From Massilia oculi (lineage in GTDB: Bacteria > Pseudomonadota > Gammaproteobacteria > Burkholderiales > Burkholderiaceae_D): a DNA stretch of 64,000 nt. The position numbers were made by a program, and so were the translations under genes. The DNA lies in contig NZ_CP029343.1 in NCBI RefSeq assembly GCF_003143515.1, positions 434,001 through 498,000 on the forward strand, written 5' to 3'. The notes beneath the pieces are model-generated. The model was not told the DNA's origin. It saw only the letters and a list, made by a program, of their open reading frames with translations, and made no database searches. Within the stretch, counting starts at the first letter, position 1. Each line of letters begins with the position of its first letter. Of this stretch, positions 1-8,569 are shown piece after piece.

Positions 1-1
1 C

Positions 2-454
2 CTGGCGGCGCCGCTGTCGTCGACCACCGAGATCAACCTGCACGTGCCGGCCCTGCTGCCCGCCGACTACTGCGGCGACGTGCACGAGCGCCTGTCGATC
101 TACAAGCGCCTGGCCAACTGCGAGAGCCAGGACTGCATCGATTCGATGCAGGAGGAGCTGATCGACCGCTTCGGCAAGATGCCGGATGCGGTCAAAGCGC
201 TGGTCGAGACGCAACGCCTGCGCATCGCGGCCAGGCGCGTGGGCATCGTCAAGATCGACGCCCATGGCGAGGCGGCCAGCCTGCAGTTCATGGAAAAGCC
301 GCCGATCGACCCGATCAGGATCATCACGCTGATCCAGAAGAACCGCCAGGTCAAGCTGGCCGGCCAGGACAAGCTGCGCATCACGGCCAGCATGCCCGAC
401 CTGGCGGCGCGCGTGAACCAGATCAAACAGACCATCAAACAACTGCTCGCCTGA
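2..454 (+). CDS. mfd: Transcription-repair coupling factor Mfd, C-terminal fragment
   Basis: This is the last 150 codons of a gene that enters from the left edge, so the start is missing. The reading frame is open from base 2 and contains the family hallmark TEINLHVPALLPADY followed by HERLSIYKRLA, which belongs to the C-terminal TRCF domain of Mfd. Mfd is a cytoplasmic DNA translocase that removes stalled RNA polymerase and recruits UvrA. The conserved C-terminal domain, which in the family masks the UvrA-binding surface, is complete here. The gene ends 14 bp before serB on the same strand. Identification rests on recognised family motifs. Confidence 0.93.
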   Translation: MAAPLSSTTEINLHVPALLPADYCGDVHERLSIYKRLANCESQDCIDSMQEELIDRFGKMPDAVKALVETQRLRIAARRVGIVKIDAHGEAASLQFMEKPPIDPIRIITLIQKNRQVKLAGQDKLRITASMPDLAARVNQIKQTIKQLLA

Positions 455-468
455 CGAGAACGACATTC

Positions 469-1316
469 ATGACCACGAACCTGGTGCTGCAAGGACCGCA
501 GGCTGATCAAGCAACCCTCGAACGCCTGGCGCATCTGGCCAGGCCGCAACGACTGACCGCGCTCGGCGCCCGCTGCTTGCGCGCCGACGGCGTCGAATAC
601 AGCGCCGCGCTCAAGCAGGAGATCGACGCCGCCGCCTTCGCGGCCGGCGTCGACGCCACCTTCATCGCGGCCGGGCGTACGCTGTCCGACTTCAGGCTGG
701 TGGCGATGGACATGGATTCCACCCTGATCACCATCGAGTGCATCGACGAGATCGCCGACATGCAGGGCCTCAAGCCGCAGGTGGCGGCGATCACCGAAGC
801 GGCGATGCGCGGCGAGCTCGATTTTTCCGAGAGCCTGACGCGGCGCGTGGCCCTGCTGGAAGGACTGGATGCATCCGCCCTGCAGCGCGTCTATGACGAG
901 CGCCTGCGCATCTCGATGGGCGGCGAAGCGATGCTGCAGGCGGTACAGGCGGCCGGCCTCAAGACCCTGCTGGTGTCGGGCGGCTTCACTTTCTTTACCG
1001 ACCGCCTCAAGCCGCGCCTGGGCCTGGACCACACCCACGCCAACGTGCTGGAAGTCATCGACGGCAAGCTGAGCGGCCGCGTCCTGGCAGCATCGTCGAC
1101 GCCGAGGAAAAGAAGCGCACCGTGCAACGCGTATGCGCGCAACTCGGCATCGATCCCGCGCAGGCCATCGTCATGGGCGACGGCGCCAACGACCTGAAAA
1201 TGATGGGCATCGCCGGCCTGTCGGTGGCCTTCCGCGCCAAGCCGGTGGTGCGCGAACAGGCCGATGTCGCCCTCAATTTCTCGGGCCTGGATGGCTTGCT
1301 GACGATTCTCGCCTGA
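469..1316 (+). pseudogene. serB: Phosphoserine phosphatase SerB, interrupted by a one-base frameshift
   Basis: SerB dephosphorylates O-phosphoserine in the last step of serine synthesis. The first frame carries HAD motif I (DMDSTL at about residue 81, with the nucleophile and acid/base Asp) and motif II (LVSGGFTFF), then reads into an unrelated tail after GRVL. The rest of the protein, IVDAEEKKRTVQ through motif III GDGANDLKMM to the end, continues without loss in the frame one base back. Adding one G near position 1086 joins the two exactly at a GRVLG sequence. No protein material is missing, so this may be a sequencing deletion rather than a dead gene. The start is the ATG 14 bp after mfd. 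Confidence 0.9.
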
Positions 1317-1427
1317 CGTTTCCGCCTTGCTGTTCCTGGGCATCTGCTGATTTTTAGCTGGCAACCCTTCCCATCAGAAATCCGCACGACGCAGCGCAAA
1401 CAATGTAAGCGACCGAACCCGCGTCGC

Positions 1428-2831
1428 ATGCGCTCTGCGCTATCGTTGACTGGCGCTCGCACCGCGACCGCCAGTTCTCGACCTTTCTCAGGAGCCCGCC
1501 ATGTCCTTTCCGGATTCCAGTGCCTCCGACTCGCCCGTCATTCCCTCCTCGTCGCCCTCCAGGACGACCATGGCGTCGACCGCGGCGTTGACCAGACCCG
1601 ACGACGCCTCCTGCTCGGCGCACCGGTCCTGGCGGGCGCGCTGGCCGCGCCGGCGGCCGACGTACTGGCCCAGGCCGGCCTGCCCGAGCGCTGGAGCGCC
1701 GGCTGGGGCTGCGCGCCGGCCGGCCCGCCGCCGCCCGCCTCGCTGCAGACTTTCACCAACCAGACCTTGCGCCTGATCGTGCGCACCAGCCTCGGCGGCA
1801 ACCGCGTGCGCATCCGGCTGTCGAACGAGATGGGCGATACCGAGTTGCGGCTGACGGCCGCCCATGTCGGCCTGCGCGCCGGCGGCGCCGTCGTCACGGC
1901 CGGCACCAGCCGCCAGCTCACCTTCGGCGGGCGCCCCGGCGTCACGATTCCGGCCGGTGCGCCGGCGGTATCCGATCCGGTCTCGCTGCCGGTGGCGCCG
2001 TTCACCGATCTGGCGATCAGCCTGTATTTTCCCGGCACGGTCCAGGCGACCACGATCCATCACGCCGCCTACCAGGCCAGTTATGCCTCGACCACGGGCG
2101 ACTTCGGGGCCCAGGCCTCGCTTCCGGTCCAGCGCGCCTTCGCCTCCTGGCCCTTCCTCACCGAGGTCGACGTCGACCGCGCGGCGCCGGTGCTGGTGGC
2201 GGTGGGCGACTCCGTCACCGACGGCGTGGGCAGCACCTCCAACGGCAACCGGCGCTGGCCCGACTACCTGGCGCGCCGCATCCAGTCCGAGCTCGGCAGC
2301 AATCGCATCGGCGTCGTCAACCGCGGCATCTCGGCCAACCGCATGCTGGCCGACACGCCCACCGCCCTGTTGGCCGGCAGGGACTTGCTGGAACGTTTCG
2401 ACCGCGACGTGCTGTCCACCGCCGGCGTGCGCGGGCTGGCGGTGCTGATCGGCATCAACGACATCGTCTACAGCCCATCGTCGGCGCCGATCCCGGCCAA
2501 CGACCTGATTGCCGGCTACCTGCAACTGGTGACGCGCGCCCACCTGCACGGCATCCCGGTGCTCGGCGCGACGCTGCCGCCCTTCCTCGGCTTCGTCTAC
2601 TACACACCGGCGCGCGAGGCGGTGCGGCAGGCGGTCAATGCCTGGATGCGCAGCGCGCTCCCGTTCGACCTGCTGGCCGACGTCGACCTGGCGCTGCGCG
2701 ACCCGAACGACCCGCAGCGGCTGCGCTCCGCCTACGACAGCGGCGACCGCCTGCATCCGAACGACGTCGGCTACGAGGCGCTGGCGGCGGCGGTGCCGCT
2801 GGCGGTGCTGTCGTCGCTGATGGGCGCCTGA
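1428..2831 (+). CDS. SGNH/GDSL-family hydrolase, exported, 5' end probably frameshifted
   Basis: The body has the four SGNH blocks: GDSVTDG with the nucleophilic Ser, a block II GISANRM, GINDI, and DRLHPN with the catalytic Asp-His. This predicts a secreted esterase or acylhydrolase of unknown substrate. A twin-arginine-like stretch TRRRLLLG followed by a hydrophobic Ala-rich segment precedes the mature part. The open frame begins at 1428 without a ribosome-binding site. A much better start lies at 1501, with GGAG six bases upstream, but it is one frame off and would have to shift by one base near 1560-1595 to reach the Tat-like signal. The true N-terminus is therefore uncertain. Confidence 0.8.
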   Translation: MRSALSLTGARTATASSRPFSGARHVLSGFQCLRLARHSLLVALQDDHGVDRGVDQTRRRLLLGAPVLAGALAAPAADVLAQAGLPERWSAGWGCAPAGPPPPASLQTFTNQTLRLIVRTSLGGNRVRIRLSNEMGDTELRLTAAHVGLRAGGAVVTAGTSRQLTFGGRPGVTIPAGAPAVSDPVSLPVAPFTDLAISLYFPGTVQATTIHHAAYQASYASTTGDFGAQASLPVQRAFASWPFLTEVDVDRAAPVLVAVGDSVTDGVGSTSNGNRRWPDYLARRIQSELGSNRIGVVNRGISANRMLADTPTALLAGRDLLERFDRDVLSTAGVRGLAVLIGINDIVYSPSSAPIPANDLIAGYLQLVTRAHLHGIPVLGATLPPFLGFVYYTPAREAVRQAVNAWMRSALPFDLLADVDLALRDPNDPQRLRSAYDSGDRLHPNDVGYEALAAAVPLAVLSSLMGA

Positions 2832-2936
2832 GGGCGGACGGGGGCTGCTCCGGGGTGGCGCCGTGTAACAGGGTGTAATTCCTCCAGCACACTGGCTCGG
2901 GGTTCCGTATGATGGCAATATCAGGAGGACACCGTC

Positions 2937-3407
2937 ATGAAAAATATTGCCATCATTCTCGGGTCGCTCGGTCTGCTGGCCGGCTGCGCCGCGCCCGGTC
3001 CGACCTATACCTACGCGCAACCGTCCGATCCCAGCCAATGGCGGGTCGTCTCGGTCACCCAGGTGCCGGTCGGCACGGGCGCCCAGGTTGCAGCCTCCGG
3101 CGAGGGTGGCGTCGTCACCTCGACGCCGATCGCCACTGCGGCGCCGGGCTCGGGCTGGACGACGACGTCGGTGACGCCGGTCTATCGCACCCAGCAGCCA
3201 GCGCCAGTGTTTGTGCAACAACAACCGGTATGGGTGCAGCAGCAGCCGGTCTACGTGCCGCAGCCAGTGGTCGTCGCGCAGCCGCGTTACTGGTATCCGC
3301 CGATTTCGATCGGACTGGGCTTCGACTTCGGCCGCAGCAGCTGGCATGGCCATCGCCATCGTGGCTGGGGTGGGAGCATCGGGACGCGCTGGCCCTATGG
3401 CTGGTAA
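2937..3407 (+). CDS. Small Gln/Pro/Val-rich lipoprotein
   Basis: The 156-residue product starts with a lipoprotein signal ending in the lipobox LLAGC, so it should be lipidated at Cys16 or close to it and anchored in the envelope. The centre is rich in QQP and VYVP repeats and the C-terminus is Gly/His/Trp-rich (WHGHRHRGWGG). I do not recognise a catalytic domain; similar low-complexity lipoproteins are common in Burkholderiales. The start is supported by AGGAGG ten bases upstream. A strong hairpin terminator follows the stop codon, so it looks monocistronic. Confidence 0.75.
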   Translation: MKNIAIILGSLGLLAGCAAPGPTYTYAQPSDPSQWRVVSVTQVPVGTGAQVAASGEGGVVTSTPIATAAPGSGWTTTSVTPVYRTQQPAPVFVQQQPVWVQQQPVYVPQPVVVAQPRYWYPPISIGLGFDFGRSSWHGHRHRGWGGSIGTRWPYGW

Positions 3408-3422
3408 GAAACGCAGTAACAA

Positions 3423-3448
3423 ACAAAGCCGGCCGATGCCGGCTTTGT
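3423..3448. terminator. Bidirectional-looking hairpin between convergent genes
   Basis: An 11-bp perfect stem (ACAAAGCCGGC with its complement) closes on the loop CGAT just after the lipoprotein stop codon. The arms carry A-rich and T-rich edges on both sides, so it could end transcription from either direction. The MocR-type gene converges from the right. Confidence 0.75.
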
Positions 3449-3490
3449 CGTGTCTGGCCCTCGCCCGATCGAGCGGCTTTTGCCGGGCAG

Positions 3491-4889
3491 TCAGACCACC
3501 GCAGCGCTGAACGACCCCGGCCGCCGCGCAAGCAGATGGGACAGCCGTTGAAGACCCGCCTGCAAGCGTCCACGGTCCCTGATGCTGCCGAGCGAGATGC
3601 GGATGGCGTTCACGGCGTCGCTGCCGGTCGCGAATGCCTCCGCCGGCGTGACGGCGATGCCCTCGCTGTCGGCTGCCCGCGCAAGCTGCGACGGGGTCCA
3701 GTACGCCGGCAGCTCGAGCCATACATGCAGGCCGTCACCAAACCCGCCATAGCGCCCCGCCAGGATATCCCGCGCCATCCGGTGGCGCAGTCGCGCCTCC
3801 TTGCGCACGCCTTCCATCAACCGGTCAGCCGAACCATCGAGGATCCACTGGGTTGCCAGCGCGGCGCTCAAGGGACCGACCATCAGCGCGAACGATCTGA
3901 GCGCGGCGAGGAAACGTTCGCGTTCCCCTGGATCGCGCACGAGCACGAAGGCGACGCGCAAGCCGGGCGTCAGGCATTTCGACAGGGTCGAGATGTAGAT
4001 CACCTGTTCCGGGGCAAACGTGGCAATGGGCGGTGGCGGGGCATCGGCAAGCAGCCAGTAAGGATCGTCCTCGACGATGCGTACATCGCAGCGCTGCGCG
4101 ATGCTGGCGAGTTCCTTGCGCCGGCTTTCCGGCATGGTGATGGCGGTCGGGTTCTGCAATGTGGGATTGAGGTAGACCAGCCTGGGCTTGTGCCGGCGGC
4201 ACGCTGCCTCGAACATCCCGGGCGCCATCCCGTGATGGTCCGCTTCAACCGCGACGATGCGCCGGCCGAATTGGGTCGCTGCCGTACGCAAGCCGGGGTA
4301 CGTGATCGGCTCCGCCAGGACGACGTCGCCGGGCGCCGTCAGCGCGAGGATCGATGCGGCGATCGCCGCTTGCGCACCCGGACAGACAATGAGCCGGCCG
4401 GGATCCGGATGTCCAAACATCGGCCCGAGCCATCTGGCGCCGGCCTTGCGGTCGGCGTCGCTGCCCCGCCCAGGTGGTAAGTCATCAGCAATTCACTGTC
4501 CGCCCTCATCAGGACTTGCGACAAGCCTTGCTTCATCATGTCGTCGAAGTCCACCCCATCCGGCGGCGGCGGCGTGTTCATGCTCAGGTCGAGGATCGGG
4601 TTCAGTTCGACTTTCGGCGCCGCGACATACGTGCCCCTGGCGCCACGGCCTTCCAGCAGGTTGCGGCGCCTGGCTTCATCATAGGCGCGCGTGACCGTCG
4701 TCAGGTCGACGTCCAGCCGGGCCGCCAACAGGCGCTGCGGCGGTAGACGGTCGCCCGGTTTCAGCGATCCGTCCACCAGCGCCGCCTGCAGGGCATCGGC
4801 AATCTGCAAGAACCGGGGCCGCCATGCGTGGCCAGGCGCGGCAACCAGCCTGGCGCCTGGTCATCTTGTATGGATTTCAACTGGGACAT
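3491..4889 (-). pseudogene. MocR/PdxR-type transcriptional regulator (GntR-HTH + aminotransferase fold), two frameshifts
   Basis: The parts of a MocR regulator are all present in order but in three frames. The N-terminus MSQLKSIQ...GWLPRLATHGGP is in one frame. The wHTH (RFLQIADAL, RLPPQRLLAARLDVDLTTVTRAY) is in the next. The fold-type I aminotransferase domain is in the third, with PGAQAAI, NPTLQNPT and STLSKCLTPG, whose Lys would bind pyridoxal phosphate. One missing C in the run around 4815-4818 and one missing base around 4462-4467 restore a normal protein of about 465 residues. These regulators sense PLP or amino-acid-related ligands; the target here is unknown. The start ATG at 4889 fits the family N-terminus better than the internal TTG. 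Confidence 0.85.
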
Positions 4890-5023
4890 TTTGTCTCGAT
4901 GTATGGAGATTGCTTTCAAGTAGTATGCCTCAATGCGCTGGCACCCTACCCCATGCCTGTACAACGCCCCGAGGTTGCGCTCCTCAAGATTGCATCAAGT
5001 CATAGCCGGAAATACTCGAAATC

Positions 5024-5260
5024 ATGGAATGGATCCCTGTCGTCTTCGTCATATTCAAGGGACTCGTGCTGGGCACGGGCATGTTCTTCGCCATCAAATG
5101 GCATTACGACCAGGGGAGGAAAGGGAAGATCGAGGAAAGGCGCGCGGTGCTGCGCGCGGCGGGCAAGGTGGCCGCCATCTTTGTGCTGTCGCTGCTGGCC
5201 CTGGGACTGCTCACCTACTTCATTGTCACCAGGCTGCGCCTGGACCTGAGCCTGTCGTGA
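5024..5260 (+). CDS. Small two-helix inner-membrane protein
   Basis: The 78-residue protein has two hydrophobic segments (about residues 5-23 and 48-68) separated by a strongly basic loop with KGKIEERR. Topology with the basic loop in the cytoplasm is predicted. No enzymatic motif is visible and I do not recognise the family. It is divergent from the MocR-type gene, with about 130 bp between them, so it could be a target of that regulator. This is only a positional inference. Confidence 0.55.
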   Translation: MEWIPVVFVIFKGLVLGTGMFFAIKWHYDQGRKGKIEERRAVLRAAGKVAAIFVLSLLALGLLTYFIVTRLRLDLSLS

Positions 5261-5322
5261 CCACGCCGGCGGCCGCCGGGAGCGACGCGCCGCGCCCCCG
5301 GTCGACCGCCGCTCACTGAGGA

Positions 5323-5709
5323 TCAGTGGCCGTGCTGGCGCTCGTACTCGTCCGCCTCGGCCTTGGTGGCGTGAATGACGCCGTCCGGATGCTCGGGCGG
5401 GGTGTACAGCGTGTACAGGCGCATCGGCTCGGTCTTCGAGGTATTGATGACGTTGTGCTCGGTGCCGGCCGGGATCACGACGGCGACGCCGTCTTCCAGC
5501 TTGTGTTCTTCGCCGTCCAGCAGCGCCACGCCCTCGCCCGCTTCGACGCGGATGAACTGGTCGTGGCCATCGTGGTGCTCGAGGCCGATCTCTTCACCCG
5601 GCTGCAGGGTCATGATGACCAGCTGGCTGCGCTTGGTGGTGTACAGCACCTCGCGGAAGTTGTTTCCTGCAAGCGTTTTTTCTTCGATATTGATGCTATA
5701 GCCCGACAT
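5323..5709 (-). CDS. Cupin-domain protein
   Basis: The 128-residue product is a single small beta-barrel cupin. The motif EIGLEHHDGHDQFIRV matches cupin motif 1 with its metal-binding His/His/Glu-type ligands, and VIPAGTEHNVIN matches motif 2. It probably binds a divalent metal; members of this group include mannose-6-phosphate isomerase-like and dioxygenase-like proteins of unknown substrate. The start at MSGYSI is preferred because GGAGAAT lies just upstream; the longer reading frame upstream lacks such a site. It is flanked by convergent and same-strand unrelated genes. Confidence 0.8.
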   Translation of the reverse strand: MSGYSINIEEKTLAGNNFREVLYTTKRSQLVIMTLQPGEEIGLEHHDGHDQFIRVEAGEGVALLDGEEHKLEDGVAVVIPAGTEHNVINTSKTEPMRLYTLYTPPEHPDGVIHATKAEADEYERQHGH

Positions 5710-5848
5710 GGGATTCTCCAGGATGCTGCGCGCAAGGCAAAAAGCCGCGCGCGGTGGTTCACGGGCGGCCGATGCCGCTCTGTCATCGATTGTATAAGAG
5801 CCGGACGATTCGCGTACAGCGGCCCCCCGCACGGCCGCCATTGTCGAG

Positions 5849-6295
5849 TCAGCTCGCGCCGAACAGGTCGTTGGCATCGAGGATCGCCCAGGCGATCTCG
5901 GGCCGCTCGGCCAGGCGCCGGCGCACCGCCGCCGGCACCGACTGGCGCAGCTTCCTGCACAGCCCGGGACGCTCCTCGAGCACGATCACGATGCCGCGCA
6001 CGGTGCGCACCTCGTTGGGGCCGGGCGCGATGCGCAGCTCGCTGCCGACGTTCTTGCGGATCAGGTTCTGCACGTGCTGCAGGTCGGCATAGCTGTCGAC
6101 GCGCGCGATGCGCTCGATCAGCTTCTGTTCCTGCTGACGGTCGATCAGGAGGGGCCGCCGGTCGGCCGCCGGGTCGGCCAGTACCTGTTCGCGCGCGCAC
6201 ACGCAGGCGCCCGGCGGGCACTCGACCCGCAGGGGCATGCCGGCGACAGGCGCCGGAGAATGGGATGGTGTTGCGGCAGAGGTAGTCACGCTCAC
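5849..6295 (-). CDS. Conserved-looking hypothetical protein coupled to the Mut7-C gene
   Basis: I do not recognise this family. The product, about 148 residues, has a Cys-rich start (CPPGACVCAREQ) that could bind a metal, then a mixed helical region (RQQEQKLIERIARVDSYADLQHV) and a beta-rich middle. The preferred start is the GTG whose bases overlap the TGA of the upstream Mut7-C gene (GTGA), suggesting translational coupling. A later ATG at 6238 is an alternative. Co-transcription with a putative RNase is the only functional hint. Confidence 0.55.
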   Translation of the reverse strand: MSVTTSAATPSHSPAPVAGMPLRVECPPGACVCAREQVLADPAADRRPLLIDRQQEQKLIERIARVDSYADLQHVQNLIRKNVGSELRIAPGPNEVRTVRGIVIVLEERPGLCRKLRQSVPAAVRRRLAERPEIAWAILDANDLFGAS

Positions 6296-7121
6296 GGGTG
6301 GAAGTCGGGTCCCTCGGACGATTCTACATCGGCAAAGTCGTCCAAGGGGCCTTCGGTGCGCTGCCCCACCGCCGCCAGCAACGCCGCCATGCGCTTGTAG
6401 TGCGAGCCCTTCCAGTAGACCCGCAGGCAGTTGTCGCAAGTGGTAAAGCTGTCGTGCAGCGCGCGCACCGATTCCGGCAGGCGATCGAGCACGCCGGCCT
6501 TGTCGACCGCGCGCAGCGGCACATTGCAGTGCAGGCATAGCGAGAACGGACGCGCGCCGCCGGCCAGCTCGAGCCGCTCGAACAACTCGCGCAACTGCTG
6601 CGGCGGATCGAGGGCGTGGATGTAGCAGCCATGCACGATCGCGCGCCGCTTGAGCAGCTCGCGATCGCGCGTCAGGACGATGCGGTCGTCATCTGCTGCC
6701 AGGTCCTCGACATCGTCGTCATGGTAATGGTTGTCGTACAGCGTATCGTAGCCGGCCATGCGCAGCAGGCGCGCCAGGCCGCCCAGGTGCGAGTCGGCGA
6801 CGAAGCGCATGCGCCCGCGGGGCCGCTCACGCAGCCGCTCACGCAGCCGCTCCGGCCCTGGCCGCCGTGCGTGCCGACCTCCAGCAGTTCGAAGCGGGCG
6901 TACACGGCGATGTGGTCGCCTTCTTCCAGCGCCCGGTCGAAACCGCTCTCTTCCCCATTGACCAGCACCATCTCCACCTCGGTATGCGGCACGCCGAGCG
7001 CCTCGATCATGTGCTTGGTGGTCGACCGGTGCGCACACTCGGTGGCGAAAGTGCGGCCGCGCCGCTCGCGCGGCAAGAAGTCGCCGAGTTCCTGATAAAA
7101 ACGAAATGTCGCGGTCACCAT
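6292..7121 (-). pseudogene. Ubiquitin-like + Mut7-C (PIN-like RNase) domain protein, one-base frameshift
   Basis: The N-terminal 90 residues (MVTATFRFYQELGDFLP...) form the ubiquitin-like domain found before Mut7-C. The C-terminal domain has FVADSHLGGLARLLRMAGYDT with its acidic residues, DRIVLTRDRELL, and a zinc knuckle with CLHCN and CDNC. The family is predicted to be a PIN-fold RNase. The two halves lie in different frames and join if one G is added to the GGG/CCC run at 6856-6858. The join falls in an Arg/Glu-rich linker made of a 12-bp tandem repeat. Confidence 0.85.
6823..6852. repeat. 12-bp tandem repeat in the Mut7-C linker
   Basis: The unit CCGCTCACGCAG occurs two and a half times in direct succession. 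In the restored frame it encodes a repeated RLRE linker between the ubiquitin-like and RNase domains. Being a multiple of three, copy number changes keep the frame. Confidence 0.85.
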
Positions 7122-7144
7122 GATGCCAGCAGTATCGCAAAGTC

Positions 7145-7900
7145 CTAGATTGCTTGCATAACCTGTCCGTGCATCAATTCCAAGGCATTCGGGACGGACG
7201 CCCCTTCGGCCGTATTATCGAAGATGCACCAGACCTTGCGTCCCTGCGCGACCAGCGCATCGAATTCGGCGCGCCAGCGGGCGATCTCTTCCTGCGGATA
7301 GCGCGAATAATAGATGCGCGGCGCGCCATGCAGGCGCACGTAGACCTCGCTGTCGCTGGTGGGCTCGTGCGGGCCCGGCTGGCCGGCGGCCGGATCGGCG
7401 ATCACGCGGATCACGCCGCATTCGCGCAGCAATGCCGTGGCCGGTTCGGAGAACCAGCTGGCGTGGCGCGCCTCGAAGGCGATGCTGCAGCCGAAGCGGG
7501 CGCGCACGCCGTCGAAGAAGGCCTGCGCCGGCGCATCGGTGAAGCCGAAACGTGGCGGCAGCTGCACCAGCAGGCAACCGAGCTTGTGACCCAGCATGCC
7601 GGCCTCGCGCTGGAAGCGGTCGAGCTGCTCGTCGACCCCGAGCAGGCGCGCCTCGTGCGTGATGGCGCGCGGCACCTTGACCGCGAAGCGAAAATCGTCC
7701 GGCACGCTGGCGGCCCAGCGGGCATAGGTTTCCGGCTTGTGCGGCTTGTAGAACGAGGAATTGATTTCCACCGTGGGAAAGACGGCGGCATAGCGTTCCA
7801 GGTGGCTGCCCTCGGCGGGAAAAGCGTCGGCGCAAGCGGTTGGCAGGCTCCAGCCGGCGCAGCCGACGAGGGGGCGCCCGTTCGATTCGGATTGAGGCAT
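7145..7900 (-). CDS. DUF72 (YecE-like) protein
   Basis: The 251-residue protein has the typical DUF72 markers: GCAGWSLP near the N-terminus, VEINSSFYKPHKPETYARWAAS, FRFAVKVPRAITHE, then VQLPPRFGF and YVRLHGAPRIYYSRY towards the end. The fold is a TIM-barrel; the biochemical role is not established, although iron-sulfur or nuclease-associated functions have been suggested for relatives. It is on the minus strand and divergent from trxC. Length is normal for the family. Confidence 0.85.
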   Translation of the reverse strand: MPQSESNGRPLVGCAGWSLPTACADAFPAEGSHLERYAAVFPTVEINSSFYKPHKPETYARWAASVPDDFRFAVKVPRAITHEARLLGVDEQLDRFQREAGMLGHKLGCLLVQLPPRFGFTDAPAQAFFDGVRARFGCSIAFEARHASWFSEPATALLRECGVIRVIADPAAGQPGPHEPTSDSEVYVRLHGAPRIYYSRYPQEEIARWRAEFDALVAQGRKVWCIFDNTAEGASVPNALELMHGQVMQAI

Positions 7901-8033
7901 CGGACTATCGTGATCGTGTTGTTTCCATCATTCTATGGACGTCGGGCCGGGCGCGGCGCATCGCTGGGCCGGCGACGCCGATTGCGCGGCGCCGCTTACA
8001 ATACCGTCATCGCATCAACAGAAGGAGAACACC

Positions 8034-8471
8034 ATGAGCGACCCGCTCCACGTCGTCTGCCCGCATTGCGATGCGGTCAACCGCATGCCCCTGGCCCGCC
8101 TGCAGGACGCCCCTACTTGCGGCAAATGCTCGCAAGCCATTTTCACCGGCCGCCCGCTGGACGTCGACAGCGCCCGTTTCGAGCGCCACGTGGGCCGCAA
8201 CGATATCCCGGTGCTGGTCGACTTCTGGGCCGAATGGTGCGGCCCGTGCAAGATGATGGCGCCGGCCTATGCACAGGCCGCCCAGCGCCTGGAGCCGCAG
8301 GTGCGCCTGTTGAAGGTGGATACCGAGCGTTCGCAGGATCTGTCCGGACGCTTCGCGATCCGCAGCATTCCGACCCTCGCGCTGTTCAAGGGCGGACGCG
8401 AGATCGCGCGCCAGTCGGGCGCCATGGATGCGGGGCGGCTGATGGCGTGGGTCCGGCAGCATGTAGGCTGA
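8034..8471 (+). CDS. trxC: Thioredoxin 2 (zinc thioredoxin)
   Basis: TrxC is a cytoplasmic disulfide reductase. The N-terminal zinc finger is visible as CPHC (residues 9-12) and CGKC (29-32). The thioredoxin fold follows with active site WAEWCGPCKM and the cis-proline segment IRSIPTL. The length of 145 residues is normal. The start is fixed by GAAGGAG eight bases upstream. Zn-thioredoxins in this group are often induced by peroxide stress, but no OxyR site was identified here. Confidence 0.93.
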   Translation: MSDPLHVVCPHCDAVNRMPLARLQDAPTCGKCSQAIFTGRPLDVDSARFERHVGRNDIPVLVDFWAEWCGPCKMMAPAYAQAAQRLEPQVRLLKVDTERSQDLSGRFAIRSIPTLALFKGGREIARQSGAMDAGRLMAWVRQHVG

Positions 8472-8569
8472 GTCCTTCATCATTCCGGCCGGCATGATCC
8501 GGTACTTTGCGGCCGGCGCTGCTACAATGACAACAAGCGGGTCCATCCCGTCTCTCATGAGGAGCCACT

